A DNA stretch of 34,245 bases from Methanobacteriota archaeon (GCA_026394495.1 JAPKYE010000061.1:1-34245); one strand, 5' to 3'. Shown: positions 18,152 through 26,236, numbered from the stretch's first letter. Notes: a model not told the origin generated them from the sequence alone. A program made the numbers and translations.

Positions 18152-19828
18152 TTAATAGATTGCTTGTTCAGTATATTCTCCAAATACTTCGCGGAAAACT
18201 CCGCAAACTTCTCCTAATGTCGCATAGGTATGAACGCAATTAATGATGTATGGCATGAGATTTTCATCTTTCATAGATGCTGTTCTCAGTCTAGTAAGCG
18301 TTTTCTCAACTTTTATGTTATCTCGGTTCTTCCGCAAATTTTTTAATCGATTAATCTGACGTTCTTCGCCTTGTTCATCCATTTTTAAGATAGGGATGGT
18401 CGTTGGTTCTTTCAACTGATATTGGTTGACGCCAACGATAATCCGCTCTTTTTCATCTATTTCTTTCTGATATCGATATGCTGCCTCGGCGATCTCCCGC
18501 TGGAAAAATCCTTTTTCGATAGCTGGGATCACACCACCTAGTCGTTCAATCCTATCAAAATACTTGAATGTTTCCTCCTCCATTTGGTCGGTGAGCCATT
18601 CGATATAATATGATCCACCTAAGGGATCGATAGTATTTGTGACACCGCTTTCTTCAGCTATTATTTGCTGGGTTCGTAACGCTATACGTACTGCTTTTTC
18701 AGATGGTAACGCAAGGGCTTCATCCATCGAGTTTGTGTGCAACGATTGTGTACCACCAAGGACCGCGGCAAGCGCCTGCAATGTTACTCGTACGATATTT
18801 ATTTCAGGTTGTTGTGACGTAAGACTACATCCTGATGTCTGTGTATGAAATCGCATCAATAATGATCGTGGTTTTTTTGCTCCAAGTTTTTTCATTTCTT
18901 TTGCCCAGATGCGACGTGCCGCTCGATATTTGGCAATTTCCTCAAAGAAATCGTTATGGGCGTTAAAGAAAAAACTTAGTCTGTACGCAAAATCATCGAT
19001 GTTCAACCCACGACTCATCGCTGCTTTTACATATTCAAGTCCATCTGCTAAGGTAAATGCAAGTTCTTGGACTGCGGTGGACCCTGCTTCGCGGATATGA
19101 TATCCGCTGATGCTTATGGTATTCCAACGTGGAGTATGTTTGGCCCCATATTCAAAGGTGTCAACAATCAGCCGCATCGATGGCTCTGGCGGAAAAATAT
19201 ATGATTTTTGTGCGATGTATTCTTTTAAAATATCGTTCTGAATCGTGCCGCCTATCTGATCCTTTGGTATCCCTCTGTTTTCTGCATTCGCAATATACAT
19301 CGCCCAGATGATTGCTGCAGGACCGTTAATCGTCATAGAAGTCGTAATTTTGTCGACAGGGATATCACGGAACAAAAGTTCCATATCTTGTAGTGACGAT
19401 ACTGCGACGCCGCATTTGCCAAATTCACCGCGAGCTAGCGGATGATCTGTGTCATAACCATAGAGTGTCGGGTAATCAAAAGCTACACTCAACCCGGTTT
19501 CGCCGTGATCAAGCAGATATTTATACCGCTGGTTTGTCTCTTCTGCAGTCCCAAAACCAGCGAACTGTCGCATCGTCCATAATTGGCCACGGTACATCGT
19601 TTTATGTACGCCTCTGAGAAATGGATATTCTCCTGGAAAACCAATATCTTTTTTGTAATTTAGATGAGTGGTATCGTCTTTAGTGAAAAGAGCTTTGATT
19701 TCTGTATTGGACAGATTCTTGAATGTTCGTTTTCTCTCCATTTTTTCTTTTATCGTAGGAGTATTATTTTTTTTCTCCCAGTTCTGTTGTTGCGTTTTCT
19801 TTTTGTTATTTGTTTCTTTTTCAGACAA
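18152..19828 (-). CDS. icmA: Acyl-CoA mutase large subunit with isobutyryl-CoA mutase signature
   Basis: The protein has 558 residues from TTG 19828, which follows GGGAGAGGG (minus strand); ATG 19741 would give a shorter form. It is the TIM-barrel subunit of an adenosylcobalamin acyl-CoA mutase: [13 protein letters not shown] near 80-92, [11 protein letters not shown] near 194-204, SISGYH with His244, HTQTSGCSL, and [15 protein letters not shown]. Most such genes are labelled methylmalonyl-CoA mutase. However, the two residues that set substrate choice differ: position 89 is Phe instead of Tyr, and position 207 is Gln instead of the Arg that binds the carboxylate of methylmalonyl-CoA. Phe plus Gln is the pair known from isobutyryl-CoA mutases. 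TLYG near 121-124 also recalls IcmF. It should therefore interconvert isobutyryl-CoA and butyryl-CoA, feeding the C4 beta-oxidation genes next door. Confidence 0.8.
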   Translation of the reverse strand: MSEKETNNKKKTQQQNWEKKNNTPTIKEKMERKRTFKNLSNTEIKALFTKDDTTHLNYKKDIGFPGEYPFLRGVHKTMYRGQLWTMRQFAGFGTAEETNQRYKYLLDHGETGLSVAFDYPTLYGYDTDHPLARGEFGKCGVAVSSLQDMELLFRDIPVDKITTSMTINGPAAIIWAMYIANAENRGIPKDQIGGTIQNDILKEYIAQKSYIFPPEPSMRLIVDTFEYGAKHTPRWNTISISGYHIREAGSTAVQELAFTLADGLEYVKAAMSRGLNIDDFAYRLSFFFNAHNDFFEEIAKYRAARRIWAKEMKKLGAKKPRSLLMRFHTQTSGCSLTSQQPEINIVRVTLQALAAVLGGTQSLHTNSMDEALALPSEKAVRIALRTQQIIAEESGVTNTIDPLGGSYYIEWLTDQMEEETFKYFDRIERLGGVIPAIEKGFFQREIAEAAYRYQKEIDEKERIIVGVNQYQLKEPTTIPILKMDEQGEERQINRLKNLRKNRDNIKVEKTLTRLRTASMKDENLMPYIINCVHTYATLGEVCGVFREVFGEYTEQAIY

Positions 19829-19847
19829 CTAAAACCCTCTCCCGTGT

Positions 19848-20372
19848 TTACCAGTCGATGCCTTTCCTGCTTTTCAATCCTTTTTGATAGGGGTGTTTGA
19901 TCTCCAGGATTTCGCTGACGAGATCTGCTTGTTGTATGATTTCAGCTGGTGCATATCGGCCGGTTAATATAAGTTCAACCTTTTCTGGTTTTTCTTTGAT
20001 CAATTTTTGTACATCTTCTGAAGATATCAATTTGTAATCCATTGCAACGTTGATTTCATCTAAGATAACCATATCGTATTTTTTGCTTTGGATAATTTCT
20101 TTTGCATGTTCAAAACCTTTTTTCGCAAGATCGATGTCAACTTGTTCAGGTTGTTGTTTTGAGACAAATTCATCTCGTCCGAACTGCACAATAGTAAAAT
20201 TAGGGATGTGTTCGATTGCGTCAACTTCGCTGTAGCGTCTTCCTTTCATAAACTGTATCATGTATACTTTTAGATGGGCACCCGTGGCACGTAACCCAAG
20301 TCCTAGTGCAGCAGTTGTCTTGCCTTTTCCATTTCCTGTGTATACATGAACCAAACCTTTATCGAGTGACAT
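19848..20372 (-). CDS. cobA: Cob(I)alamin adenosyltransferase, CobA/BtuR type
   Basis: The protein has 174 residues. It starts with the P-loop VYTGNGKGKTTAALG near residues 10-24 and continues with the CobA pattern VYMIQFMKG, the Walker B-like MVILDEINVAMDY, and LILTGRYAPAEIIQQADLVSEI. It adds the 5'-deoxyadenosyl group to cob(I)alamin, making the cofactor used by the mutase encoded directly downstream, 19 bases after its stop. A site AAGGA lies before the ATG, and ACATATAA at about 20401-20408 (minus strand) is a TATA candidate. It is likely the first gene of the cobA-icmA-B12 subunit-meaB operon. Confidence 0.92.
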   Translation of the reverse strand: MSLDKGLVHVYTGNGKGKTTAALGLGLRATGAHLKVYMIQFMKGRRYSEVDAIEHIPNFTIVQFGRDEFVSKQQPEQVDIDLAKKGFEHAKEIIQSKKYDMVILDEINVAMDYKLISSEDVQKLIKEKPEKVELILTGRYAPAEIIQQADLVSEILEIKHPYQKGLKSRKGIDW

Positions 20373-20489
20373 GATGAGTTCCTTTAATTCGTTAAATCAT
20401 TATATGTCTTTCTCCGCCAATTTTCGGATGGTTGTTTTTCTCGGAGGACATTTTTATCGAAGCGTTTTTGTAGAGTTATGCGTTTTCAG

Positions 20490-20540
20490 GTTCGTTAGGA
20501 ACGGGTAGGCAATAACGAACTGGTTCCACAAAAAATATAA
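20490..20540 (+). promoter_or_regulatory. Promoter with upstream inverted repeat before the CoA-transferase gene
   Basis: An 8-bp perfect inverted repeat, GTTCGTTA at 20490-20497 and TAACGAAC at 20513-20520, lies just before a TATA-like AAAAATATAA at about 20529-20538. The ATG at 20561 is about 27 bases further on, so the transcript may be nearly leaderless. The repeat sits in the divergent region between cobA and the CoA-transferase gene and could bind an activator or a shared regulator. Confidence 0.4.
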
Positions 20541-20560
20541 CAGCTGGATGTGAAAAAGAT

Positions 20561-22378
20561 ATGGTTTCTGTGCATTTTTCGAGAAACATGGTGGAAAAAA
20601 AAGGAAACGGCGTACTTGTCGGCTGGCATGATCCTGATGAGAACAGGGAATGGATTCGTACACATAAATCAAGATCTCTTGACGATAAACGCATGTCTGA
20701 AAAAGAAGCAATTTTAAGGTTTGTCCATGATGGTGATTTTCTTGCGATGGGTGGTTTTGGGCATGTTCGTGTCTCTATGGCACTGGTTTATGAACTGATC
20801 CGTCAGAGAAAAAAGGATTTAACGATGGCTGGGAAAACCGCGGTCCATGATTGTGATCTGTTGATTGGCGGTGGTTGTGTGAATAAGATTGAGGTTGCGT
20901 ATGCGTTTGGTCATGAGCTTCGTGGTCTTTCTCCGTCGTCTCGTCGTGCGGTTGAATCTGGTCGTTGTACAGTCACCGGGGAGATCAGTAATGCTGGGTA
21001 TCAATGGCGTTTTCTAGCAGGGATGATGGGTGTTCCTTTTATTCCCACGCGGGTTCTTTTAGGGACTGATACGTTTAAACAGAGTTCTGCTGTAGAAGTT
21101 ATTGATCCATTTAGTGGTAAACCCTTGTGTCTTCTCCCTGCGTGTTATCCTGATGTTGCTATTCTGCATGTTCCTCGTTGTGATAAATATGGTAATGCGC
21201 AGATTGATGGGATTATTGTTGAGGATTTTGAGTTGTCTCGCGCAGCAAGAAGGGTGATTCTTACCACTGAGAAAATCGTTGATACTAAGGAGATTCGTAG
21301 GGAGCCTTGGAAAACAGTTATCCCGTTTTATCTTGTGGATGCAGTAGTTGAAGAACCGTTTGGTGCGCATCCGTGTCAGATGCCGTATCAGTATTTTTTT
21401 GATGAGGAACATATCGGCGAGTGGTTGAATGTATCAAAAACCGATGAAGGTGTTGTTGCATATCTTGAAAAATATGTTCATGGTGTTGAGGATTTCTCTG
21501 AGTATTTGAAACGTGTTGGTGGAAAAAAGAAATTGGATCAATTGCAGCGTATTGAACGGTTTGAAGAACCAATGACTGCCCCATGGTTGAAGAAAAATGA
21601 TGGGGTATCTGTGAAGGATTCGTATTCTTCTACGGAGTTGCTTGCGTGTGTTGCATCTCATGTGCTTGAGGATAAGAAATCTGTGTTTGTTGGGACGGGT
21701 CTACCGATGATTGCGGCGATGCTTGCGCAGCGGACGCATGCACCGGATTTATTGTTGTTTTTTGAGGCTGGTGGTATTGGTCCTGAGATTCCGGTGTTGC
21801 CGATATCTGTTGGTGATTCCCGGACGTTCCATTTGGCGGTTGCTGCTTCAAGTATGCATGATTCCATGGCGATGGCGCAAGCAGGATACATTGACTATGG
21901 TTTTCTTGGTGGGGCACAGATCGATAAATATGGGAATATTAATACGACGGTTATTGGTCCGTATGAGCATCCTAAGGCGCGGCTTCCAGGGAGTGGTGGT
22001 GCGAATGATGTGGGAACATTGTGTCATCGGACCATTTTGCTTATGCGTCAAGATAAACATCGGTTTGTGGAACACGTTGATTTTCTGACGACCCCTGGGT
22101 ATCTTTTTGGTTCTGATTCCAGGGTAAAAGCAGGGTTACCAACCAGTAGTGGACCGTATCGGGTGATCTCGCAGCTTGGCGTGTATGGGTTTGATGATGT
22201 TTCAAAACAGATGATGCTTCTTTCCATTCATCCTGGTGTCAGTATTGATGATATCAGGAATAATACTGGTTTTGAGTTGATTATTCCTAAGAATGTGTCT
22301 GTTACTTCTGTTCCATCGAAAAAGGAACTAAATATTCTGCATGAGATTGATCCTGCGGGTATGGTTATTGGGAAATAA
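20561..22378 (+). CDS. Fused glutaconate-type CoA-transferase (A and B subunits in one chain)
   Basis: The protein has 605 residues. About 45-340 match the GctA-like subunit (VHDGDFLAMGGFGHVR, SRRAVESG, GAHPCQMP) and about 355-605 match GctB (VFVGTGLPMIAAMLAQR, GGAQIDKYGNIN, GSGGANDVGT, HRFVEHVDFLTTPGY). Glu402, in FFEAGG, aligns with the catalytic Glu54 of glutaconate CoA-transferase GctB, so the transferase chemistry appears intact. Family I enzymes move CoA between an acyl-CoA and a free acid through a glutamyl-CoA intermediate. In other organisms these are two genes; a single chain is less common. There is an N-terminal extension of about 45 residues unlike GctA, though a later Met (residue 45) could be the true start. 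The downstream thiolase-like and DUF35 genes suggest its substrate feeds C-C bond cleavage. Confidence 0.82.
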   Translation: MVSVHFSRNMVEKKGNGVLVGWHDPDENREWIRTHKSRSLDDKRMSEKEAILRFVHDGDFLAMGGFGHVRVSMALVYELIRQRKKDLTMAGKTAVHDCDLLIGGGCVNKIEVAYAFGHELRGLSPSSRRAVESGRCTVTGEISNAGYQWRFLAGMMGVPFIPTRVLLGTDTFKQSSAVEVIDPFSGKPLCLLPACYPDVAILHVPRCDKYGNAQIDGIIVEDFELSRAARRVILTTEKIVDTKEIRREPWKTVIPFYLVDAVVEEPFGAHPCQMPYQYFFDEEHIGEWLNVSKTDEGVVAYLEKYVHGVEDFSEYLKRVGGKKKLDQLQRIERFEEPMTAPWLKKNDGVSVKDSYSSTELLACVASHVLEDKKSVFVGTGLPMIAAMLAQRTHAPDLLLFFEAGGIGPEIPVLPISVGDSRTFHLAVAASSMHDSMAMAQAGYIDYGFLGGAQIDKYGNINTTVIGPYEHPKARLPGSGGANDVGTLCHRTILLMRQDKHRFVEHVDFLTTPGYLFGSDSRVKAGLPTSSGPYRVISQLGVYGFDDVSKQMMLLSIHPGVSIDDIRNNTGFELIIPKNVSVTSVPSKKELNILHEIDPAGMVIGK

Positions 22379-22424
22379 TTTTTTTTTGAGGAAATAACAA
22401 CCTTTTTTAATTCTCTACAGATTA

Positions 22425-22470
22425 CCCCCTGGGGGACTTGTGCCTTTTAAGGGCTTTTAGTCCCTAGGGG
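22425..22470 (+). promoter_or_regulatory. TATA box at the centre of a GC-rich palindrome
   Basis: CCCCCTGGGGGACT at 22425-22438 and AGTCCCTAGGGG at 22459-22470 form an imperfect palindrome; GGGACT/AGTCCC is perfect. TTTTAA at 22445-22450 sits at its exact centre and lies about 35 bases before ATG 22482, the right distance for a TATA box with a leader of about eight bases. A regulator binding both arms would cover the promoter. GGGG at 22467-22470 may also serve as the ribosome site. Confidence 0.5.
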
Positions 22471-22481
22471 AAACAACATTT

Positions 22482-23732
22482 ATGACTGAAAAGGTTTGTA
22501 TTATCGGGGGAGCAACAACACCGTTTGATTATGGTCCAACTGGTTTTGAAAGCATTGAAGGCGGAGCTGCGGAATGTGTAAAAGAGACAATGCAAGATGT
22601 CCCTGGTTTTTCTTTGCGTGATCTGGATTTGATAATTTATTCGCATTTTTCTGTGCATTTTGGTCATCAGCTTGCTCCGGAGTGGATTATCCATGATCAT
22701 CTTGGTCTTGTGGGTCTACCGCATTTTCGTGTTGAGAACGGGGGAAACACTGGTGGTTCTGCGTTGTATGCGGCAGCGCTTGCTGTAATGTCTGGTCATC
22801 ATGATGTCGTGGGTATTGCTGGGTGGGAAACCATGGATTCTGTTGCTCAGTCGCAGGGTAGTGAGTTCATCGCGATGGCATCTGATATCCGTTATGAACT
22901 TATGGTTGGGGGGATTTATCCGATTTATTATGCTGCGATGGCGAATAAATGGATGAAGGAAAACCATGTTACTGAGGAGGATGTCGCAAGGATTGCTGTG
23001 AAAAACAAAAACAATGCGATGGAGAATCCAAAGGCGCAATGGTATCGCAATGAACATAAATATATCACAATTGATGATGTGATGAATTCGCGGTTGATCT
23101 CGTATCCTATTAAGAAATATGATTGTTGTCTGATGAGTCGAGGGGTTGCGTTTCTTGTGGTGTGTTCTGAGAAATACGCAAAAAAAGTAAACCCTGATGG
23201 GTACGTGACGGTTGATGGTATGGGTCTGTCTAGTTGTACGATTCGTGCTGGTGATCGGTTGAATAACCCGGGGTGGACAGAGCGGTATGGTCCTGGGTAT
23301 CCGGGGATGACTGAGTTTGCTGCGTGTAGGAATTCTGCGGAGCAGGCGTATAAGATGGCTGGTATTACGAATCCATTGAAGGAAATTGATTTTGGTGAGA
23401 TTCATGATGCGTTTTCGACGTCTGAGGCGCAGATATACAAGGCACTTGGTCTAGCTGATAAGCAGTCGATTGCCCAGTTTTTACGGGATGAACGTACGTC
23501 TATGCATGGGGATATTCCTATGAATCCTGGTGGTGGTCTGCTTGGGTATGGTCATCCGGTGGGTGCTACGGGTCTGATGAGTATAATTGAGTGTTATTAT
23601 CAGCTCGCTGGGATGATTCCTAAGAAGCATTTGAATAAGAAAACAGTGGTTCCTGATGCAGCGTGTGGGATTGTCAATAGTCATGCGGGGACTGGGACAA
23701 GTATCTCTAATTTTATCATCAGGAGGAAATAA
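22482..23732 (+). CDS. Thiolase-fold protein (SCP-x/Ltp type) without the nucleophilic Cys
   Basis: The protein has 416 residues and belongs to the SCP2-thiolase/lipid-transfer thiolase group. The His motif GEIHDAFSTSEAQIYKALGL and the GYGHPVGATGL segment are in place, as is an AACG near the C-terminus. The position of the usual nucleophile (VEAACASGGSAL in active relatives) reads VENGGNTGGSAL at 84-95, with Gly88 in place of Cys. A normal thiolase reaction is thus unlikely. Proteins of this fold that work with a DUF35 partner can be aldolases, as Ltp2 with ChsH2 in steroid side-chain degradation. The next gene encodes such a DUF35 protein, four bases away. A retro-aldol or non-covalent Claisen-type role on a CoA ester is my inference; the substrate is unknown. 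Confidence 0.78.
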   Translation: MTEKVCIIGGATTPFDYGPTGFESIEGGAAECVKETMQDVPGFSLRDLDLIIYSHFSVHFGHQLAPEWIIHDHLGLVGLPHFRVENGGNTGGSALYAAALAVMSGHHDVVGIAGWETMDSVAQSQGSEFIAMASDIRYELMVGGIYPIYYAAMANKWMKENHVTEEDVARIAVKNKNNAMENPKAQWYRNEHKYITIDDVMNSRLISYPIKKYDCCLMSRGVAFLVVCSEKYAKKVNPDGYVTVDGMGLSSCTIRAGDRLNNPGWTERYGPGYPGMTEFAACRNSAEQAYKMAGITNPLKEIDFGEIHDAFSTSEAQIYKALGLADKQSIAQFLRDERTSMHGDIPMNPGGGLLGYGHPVGATGLMSIIECYYQLAGMIPKKHLNKKTVVPDAACGIVNSHAGTGTSISNFIIRRK

Positions 23733-23735
23733 TCT

Positions 23736-24416
23736 ATGACGCAGGATATCCAGATGAAAAAAGATACGAAGCATACAAAGAAGAAATTCGCTGATGAACC
23801 TGTTTTTACTATTAAAAAAGAGTATCGGCCTAAAGATGTTCGTGAGACGGGTCTTGCTTTTGTCGGCCATGAGATATCTGAGGATAAATCTGTGATGAAT
23901 CAGTTTCTGCATTATGATCAGTTGTATACGATCCGTCATGGTTTGAACAGCAGGTTTTTCATTGGTTTGCTTGATGGTAAAATCATGGGGACTCGTTGTC
24001 CAAAATGTGGGGATGCTTGGGTTCCGGTGCGTACCCATTGTTGGAATCTTGATTGTACTCTTTCGGTAACTGAGTGGATTGAGATGCCATTACTAGCAAC
24101 GGTGCATACGTGGACGATTGCTGGTTGGAGCGGACGGTCATCGTTGAAACGGTTACCTATTGTTCTTGTGTATGCTATAGTAAAAGGTAGTAAAGTTGCT
24201 ATAGCTAATGAGCTTCATGGTGTTAAGCCATGGGATGTGGAGTTTGAGATGCCTCTGAAGATTGTGTTCAAACCTAAAGAAGAGCGTATTGGTGCGGTAA
24301 CTGATTTTCATTTTGAGCCAGCTGATACCTGGAAACCTTCGCCGTGGAACAAGGAAAAAGAACGGATTAAGGAACTTGTGGACCCGGTGTATGAGTGGGT
24401 GAAAACATTAAAATAA
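23736..24416 (+). CDS. DUF35 OB-fold/zinc-ribbon partner of the thiolase-like protein
   Basis: The protein has 226 residues. The zinc ribbon lies at about 88-109: CPKCGDAW, then HCWNLDC. It is followed by an OB fold (WIEMPLLATVHTWTI, then RLPIVLVYAIVKGS). DUF35 proteins bind CoA or bridge thiolase-fold enzymes to partners, as in the archaeal thiolase/HMG-CoA synthase complex and in Ltp2-ChsH2. Compared with the usual 130-140-residue form it has a Lys-rich N-terminal extension of about 75 residues and a C-terminal tail with many Trp and Lys. AGGAGGA at 23721-23727 gives a strong ribosome site, and the ATG follows the previous stop by three bases, so co-expression is near certain. Confidence 0.88.
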   Translation: MTQDIQMKKDTKHTKKKFADEPVFTIKKEYRPKDVRETGLAFVGHEISEDKSVMNQFLHYDQLYTIRHGLNSRFFIGLLDGKIMGTRCPKCGDAWVPVRTHCWNLDCTLSVTEWIEMPLLATVHTWTIAGWSGRSSLKRLPIVLVYAIVKGSKVAIANELHGVKPWDVEFEMPLKIVFKPKEERIGAVTDFHFEPADTWKPSPWNKEKERIKELVDPVYEWVKTLK

Positions 24417-24418
24417 AC

Positions 24419-24457
24419 ATTTTGTTTTTTCTTTGTTCTTTTTTGATTTTTTTGTTA
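24419..24457 (+). terminator. T-rich terminator after DUF35 gene
   Basis: Four T runs in under 40 bases follow the DUF35 stop, without a clear hairpin, as is usual for archaeal termination. Confidence 0.55.
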
Positions 24458-24492
24458 AAAAAGCCGTGTTTTTTCCCAAAAACGGGCAAAAG

Positions 24493-24540
24493 TATTTATA
24501 CAATGAATGATAGATAGTATAGAAACTTTAGAATAGGAGA
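24493..24540 (+). promoter_or_regulatory. TATA box and ribosome site of a small gene
   Basis: TATTTATA at 24493-24500 is a good TATA box, with transcription expected near 24523. AGGAG at 24535-24539 lies nine bases before ATG 24549. Confidence 0.45.
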
Positions 24541-24548
24541 AAAAGGGT

Positions 24549-24695
24549 ATGGAAGACTTAAAACGCCTCTCACTAAGCGAGATGATGCAGTTAACGCATG
24601 ATCTGGAAGATTTTGAAGAAAATATAGATATGATGAAACGGATTCTGGATGTCGACGATCTGCAAATGTTTACAAAGGTAAAAAAAGTTGAATAA
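24549..24695 (+). CDS. Small acidic helical protein (48 residues)
   Basis: The frame encodes 48 residues starting MEDLKRLSLSEMMQL, rich in Asp, Glu, Leu and Met, with heptad-like Leu/Met/Ile spacing that suggests a short coiled coil or helical hairpin. It has its own TATA box and a well-placed AGGAG. I do not recognise a family. It ends 11 bases before the stop of the convergent 509-residue gene. The promoter and ribosome site are the best evidence that it is real. Confidence 0.55.
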   Translation: MEDLKRLSLSEMMQLTHDLEDFEENIDMMKRILDVDDLQMFTKVKKVE

Positions 24696-24706
24696 ATCAT
24701 TGTTTT

Positions 24707-26236
24707 TTATGTGATGGTTTCGTTCGAACCACTTGCGGTGAGTAGTTCTTGTAATGTTGTGGTATATTGCTCTGGGGATGCATCGAGTAGTTTTTTTGCG
24801 TAGGGTTTGAGGAATTGTCCATATTCAATCTCAATGTGGGTGTATTGCCATTTTGTTTCTTCTGCTTTGTTGAAGATAAGTAAAAACGCATATGCCAGTG
24901 ATTTTCCTTTAGGGTTGTCTGGTCGTTTTTTTAGTTCCGCAAGGGTTTGTTTTTCACCAAAAGTGCGGTATGTTCGTGCGGTATGATCTGCAAATTGTGC
25001 GAGCGGTGGCAGTGATGTATAGGTGGGGAGTTGTACTAGAATCTGCTGGCGTTCGTTGTATTCGAATATCATTTTCAGGATATTTGAGGGTGTATCATCA
25101 ACAGCAGTAAACGATTCTATCATTTTTTGATCGTTGATAAGGGAGGAGATTACTTCTTTTCCATAGGTGTTCCAGTATTTTTCTAGGATTTGATGAGGAG
25201 TTGTATTTGAGGCAATGACTGGTTCATTGATTTTGTTGAGGATGTATTCGAGTCCGACGCGTTCAAATCGATTTGGTTTGAATGCATCCAGGAACTGTGT
25301 GACATCTGAACCGTATGATACGCCGTTTAGGATGAGAAGTTTCTCTGTTTTTTGGTGAACAGTTTCTTTTTGTTTTTTCAGGTTTTTCTGAATTAATTCG
25401 TAGTCTGTGATTGTTCCTGCGAGGTATTCATCGAGAAACAGGGTTTGATGTGTATCGTCTTTTTGATCGATGATGCGTGCCATCACTTCTATGTCAAATT
25501 CGTTTGAAAGTTTTGGTGTGATAAAGTTTTTTGATAATGTGAATAAAGTGTTTTTTGATTGTTTTGCGCATTCTTCGCATTGTGCGATGGTATGGTTTAT
25601 GGATTTCCAATGGATGCGCAGATAATGTTTGTTTGCAAATTCTTTTTTTGCAACCTGGTCTGTTGTAAGGTGTTTGCAGCAGGAGATATCCTTATGTTTT
25701 TCTAGGGTGAGTTTGTTGAGAAGAAAGGTTACGAATTCTTTTGGGGGCGCTGGTGTTTTTCCGGTGCAGACGTAGCCGGTATCCCAAGAATAGATGTTGA
25801 GTCTTTTTTTCTTTGCTATATCTTTTACTGCAAGGAGTCGTAGTACTGGGTCGTCGGCATATTGGAATCCAATGAGTTTTTCTCGGTTTGCTTTTCCACG
25901 TTGTGCGTAGACGACGTTTCCTGTGGTAAATGGTGCTACGGCAAGATAGGGGGCTTTTTCTGAGTGGACAAGGAGTAAGGTTCCTGCTAGGGCACCTTCG
26001 ATTCCTTTTTTCTTTGAGATTTTTTCTAGCTTTTCAGGTTCATCTCGGTGTCTTTTGATTTTTTCTAGTTTTTTTTGGAGTTTTTTCATGTGTTTTTCGG
26101 CATCGTTTGTTGTGCAGGTTGGTAGTATGATCAAGGGGTTTTCATAGAGTTTTTTTGCGTTGTCGATGAGTGCTTTTTCTTGGGATTTTGTTGCGGTTCG
26201 TGCATGGGTTCGTACTTGGCGGTTTTTTTTCACCAT
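24707..26236 (-). CDS. Hypothetical protein, 509 residues, Lys-rich, with Cys pairs
   Basis: The protein has 509 residues and no family I recognise. The first 80 residues are strongly basic (VKKNRQVRTHARTATKSQEK) with a Lys/Glu-rich coiled-coil-like stretch near 48-75. A more globular region with hydrophobic strands follows (GALAGTLLLVHSEKAPYLAVAP near 80-101). Two Cys pairs in the middle (SCCKHL near 184-189, CEEC near 219-222) might bind a metal. There is no signal peptide or membrane span, so it is likely cytoplasmic; the basic N-terminus suggests nucleic-acid contact, which is only inference. No ribosome site precedes ATG 26236. It lies alone, convergent with the small acidic gene. Confidence 0.6.
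   Translation of the reverse strand: MVKKNRQVRTHARTATKSQEKALIDNAKKLYENPLIILPTCTTNDAEKHMKKLQKKLEKIKRHRDEPEKLEKISKKKGIEGALAGTLLLVHSEKAPYLAVAPFTTGNVVYAQRGKANREKLIGFQYADDPVLRLLAVKDIAKKKRLNIYSWDTGYVCTGKTPAPPKEFVTFLLNKLTLEKHKDISCCKHLTTDQVAKKEFANKHYLRIHWKSINHTIAQCEECAKQSKNTLFTLSKNFITPKLSNEFDIEVMARIIDQKDDTHQTLFLDEYLAGTITDYELIQKNLKKQKETVHQKTEKLLILNGVSYGSDVTQFLDAFKPNRFERVGLEYILNKINEPVIASNTTPHQILEKYWNTYGKEVISSLINDQKMIESFTAVDDTPSNILKMIFEYNERQQILVQLPTYTSLPPLAQFADHTARTYRTFGEKQTLAELKKRPDNPKGKSLAYAFLLIFNKAEETKWQYTHIEIEYGQFLKPYAKKLLDASPEQYTTTLQELLTASGSNETIT

Noticed and set aside
18152-19828. Plain methylmalonyl-CoA mutase annotation
   Set aside because: Overall similarity would suggest it, but both substrate-determining residues differ (Phe89, Gln207), so the isobutyryl-type call is preferred.
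22716-23405. 229-residue antisense frame across the thiolase-like gene
   Set aside because: It is the shadow of a well-supported gene, with low-complexity Arg/Thr/His/Ile content and no motifs or ribosome site.
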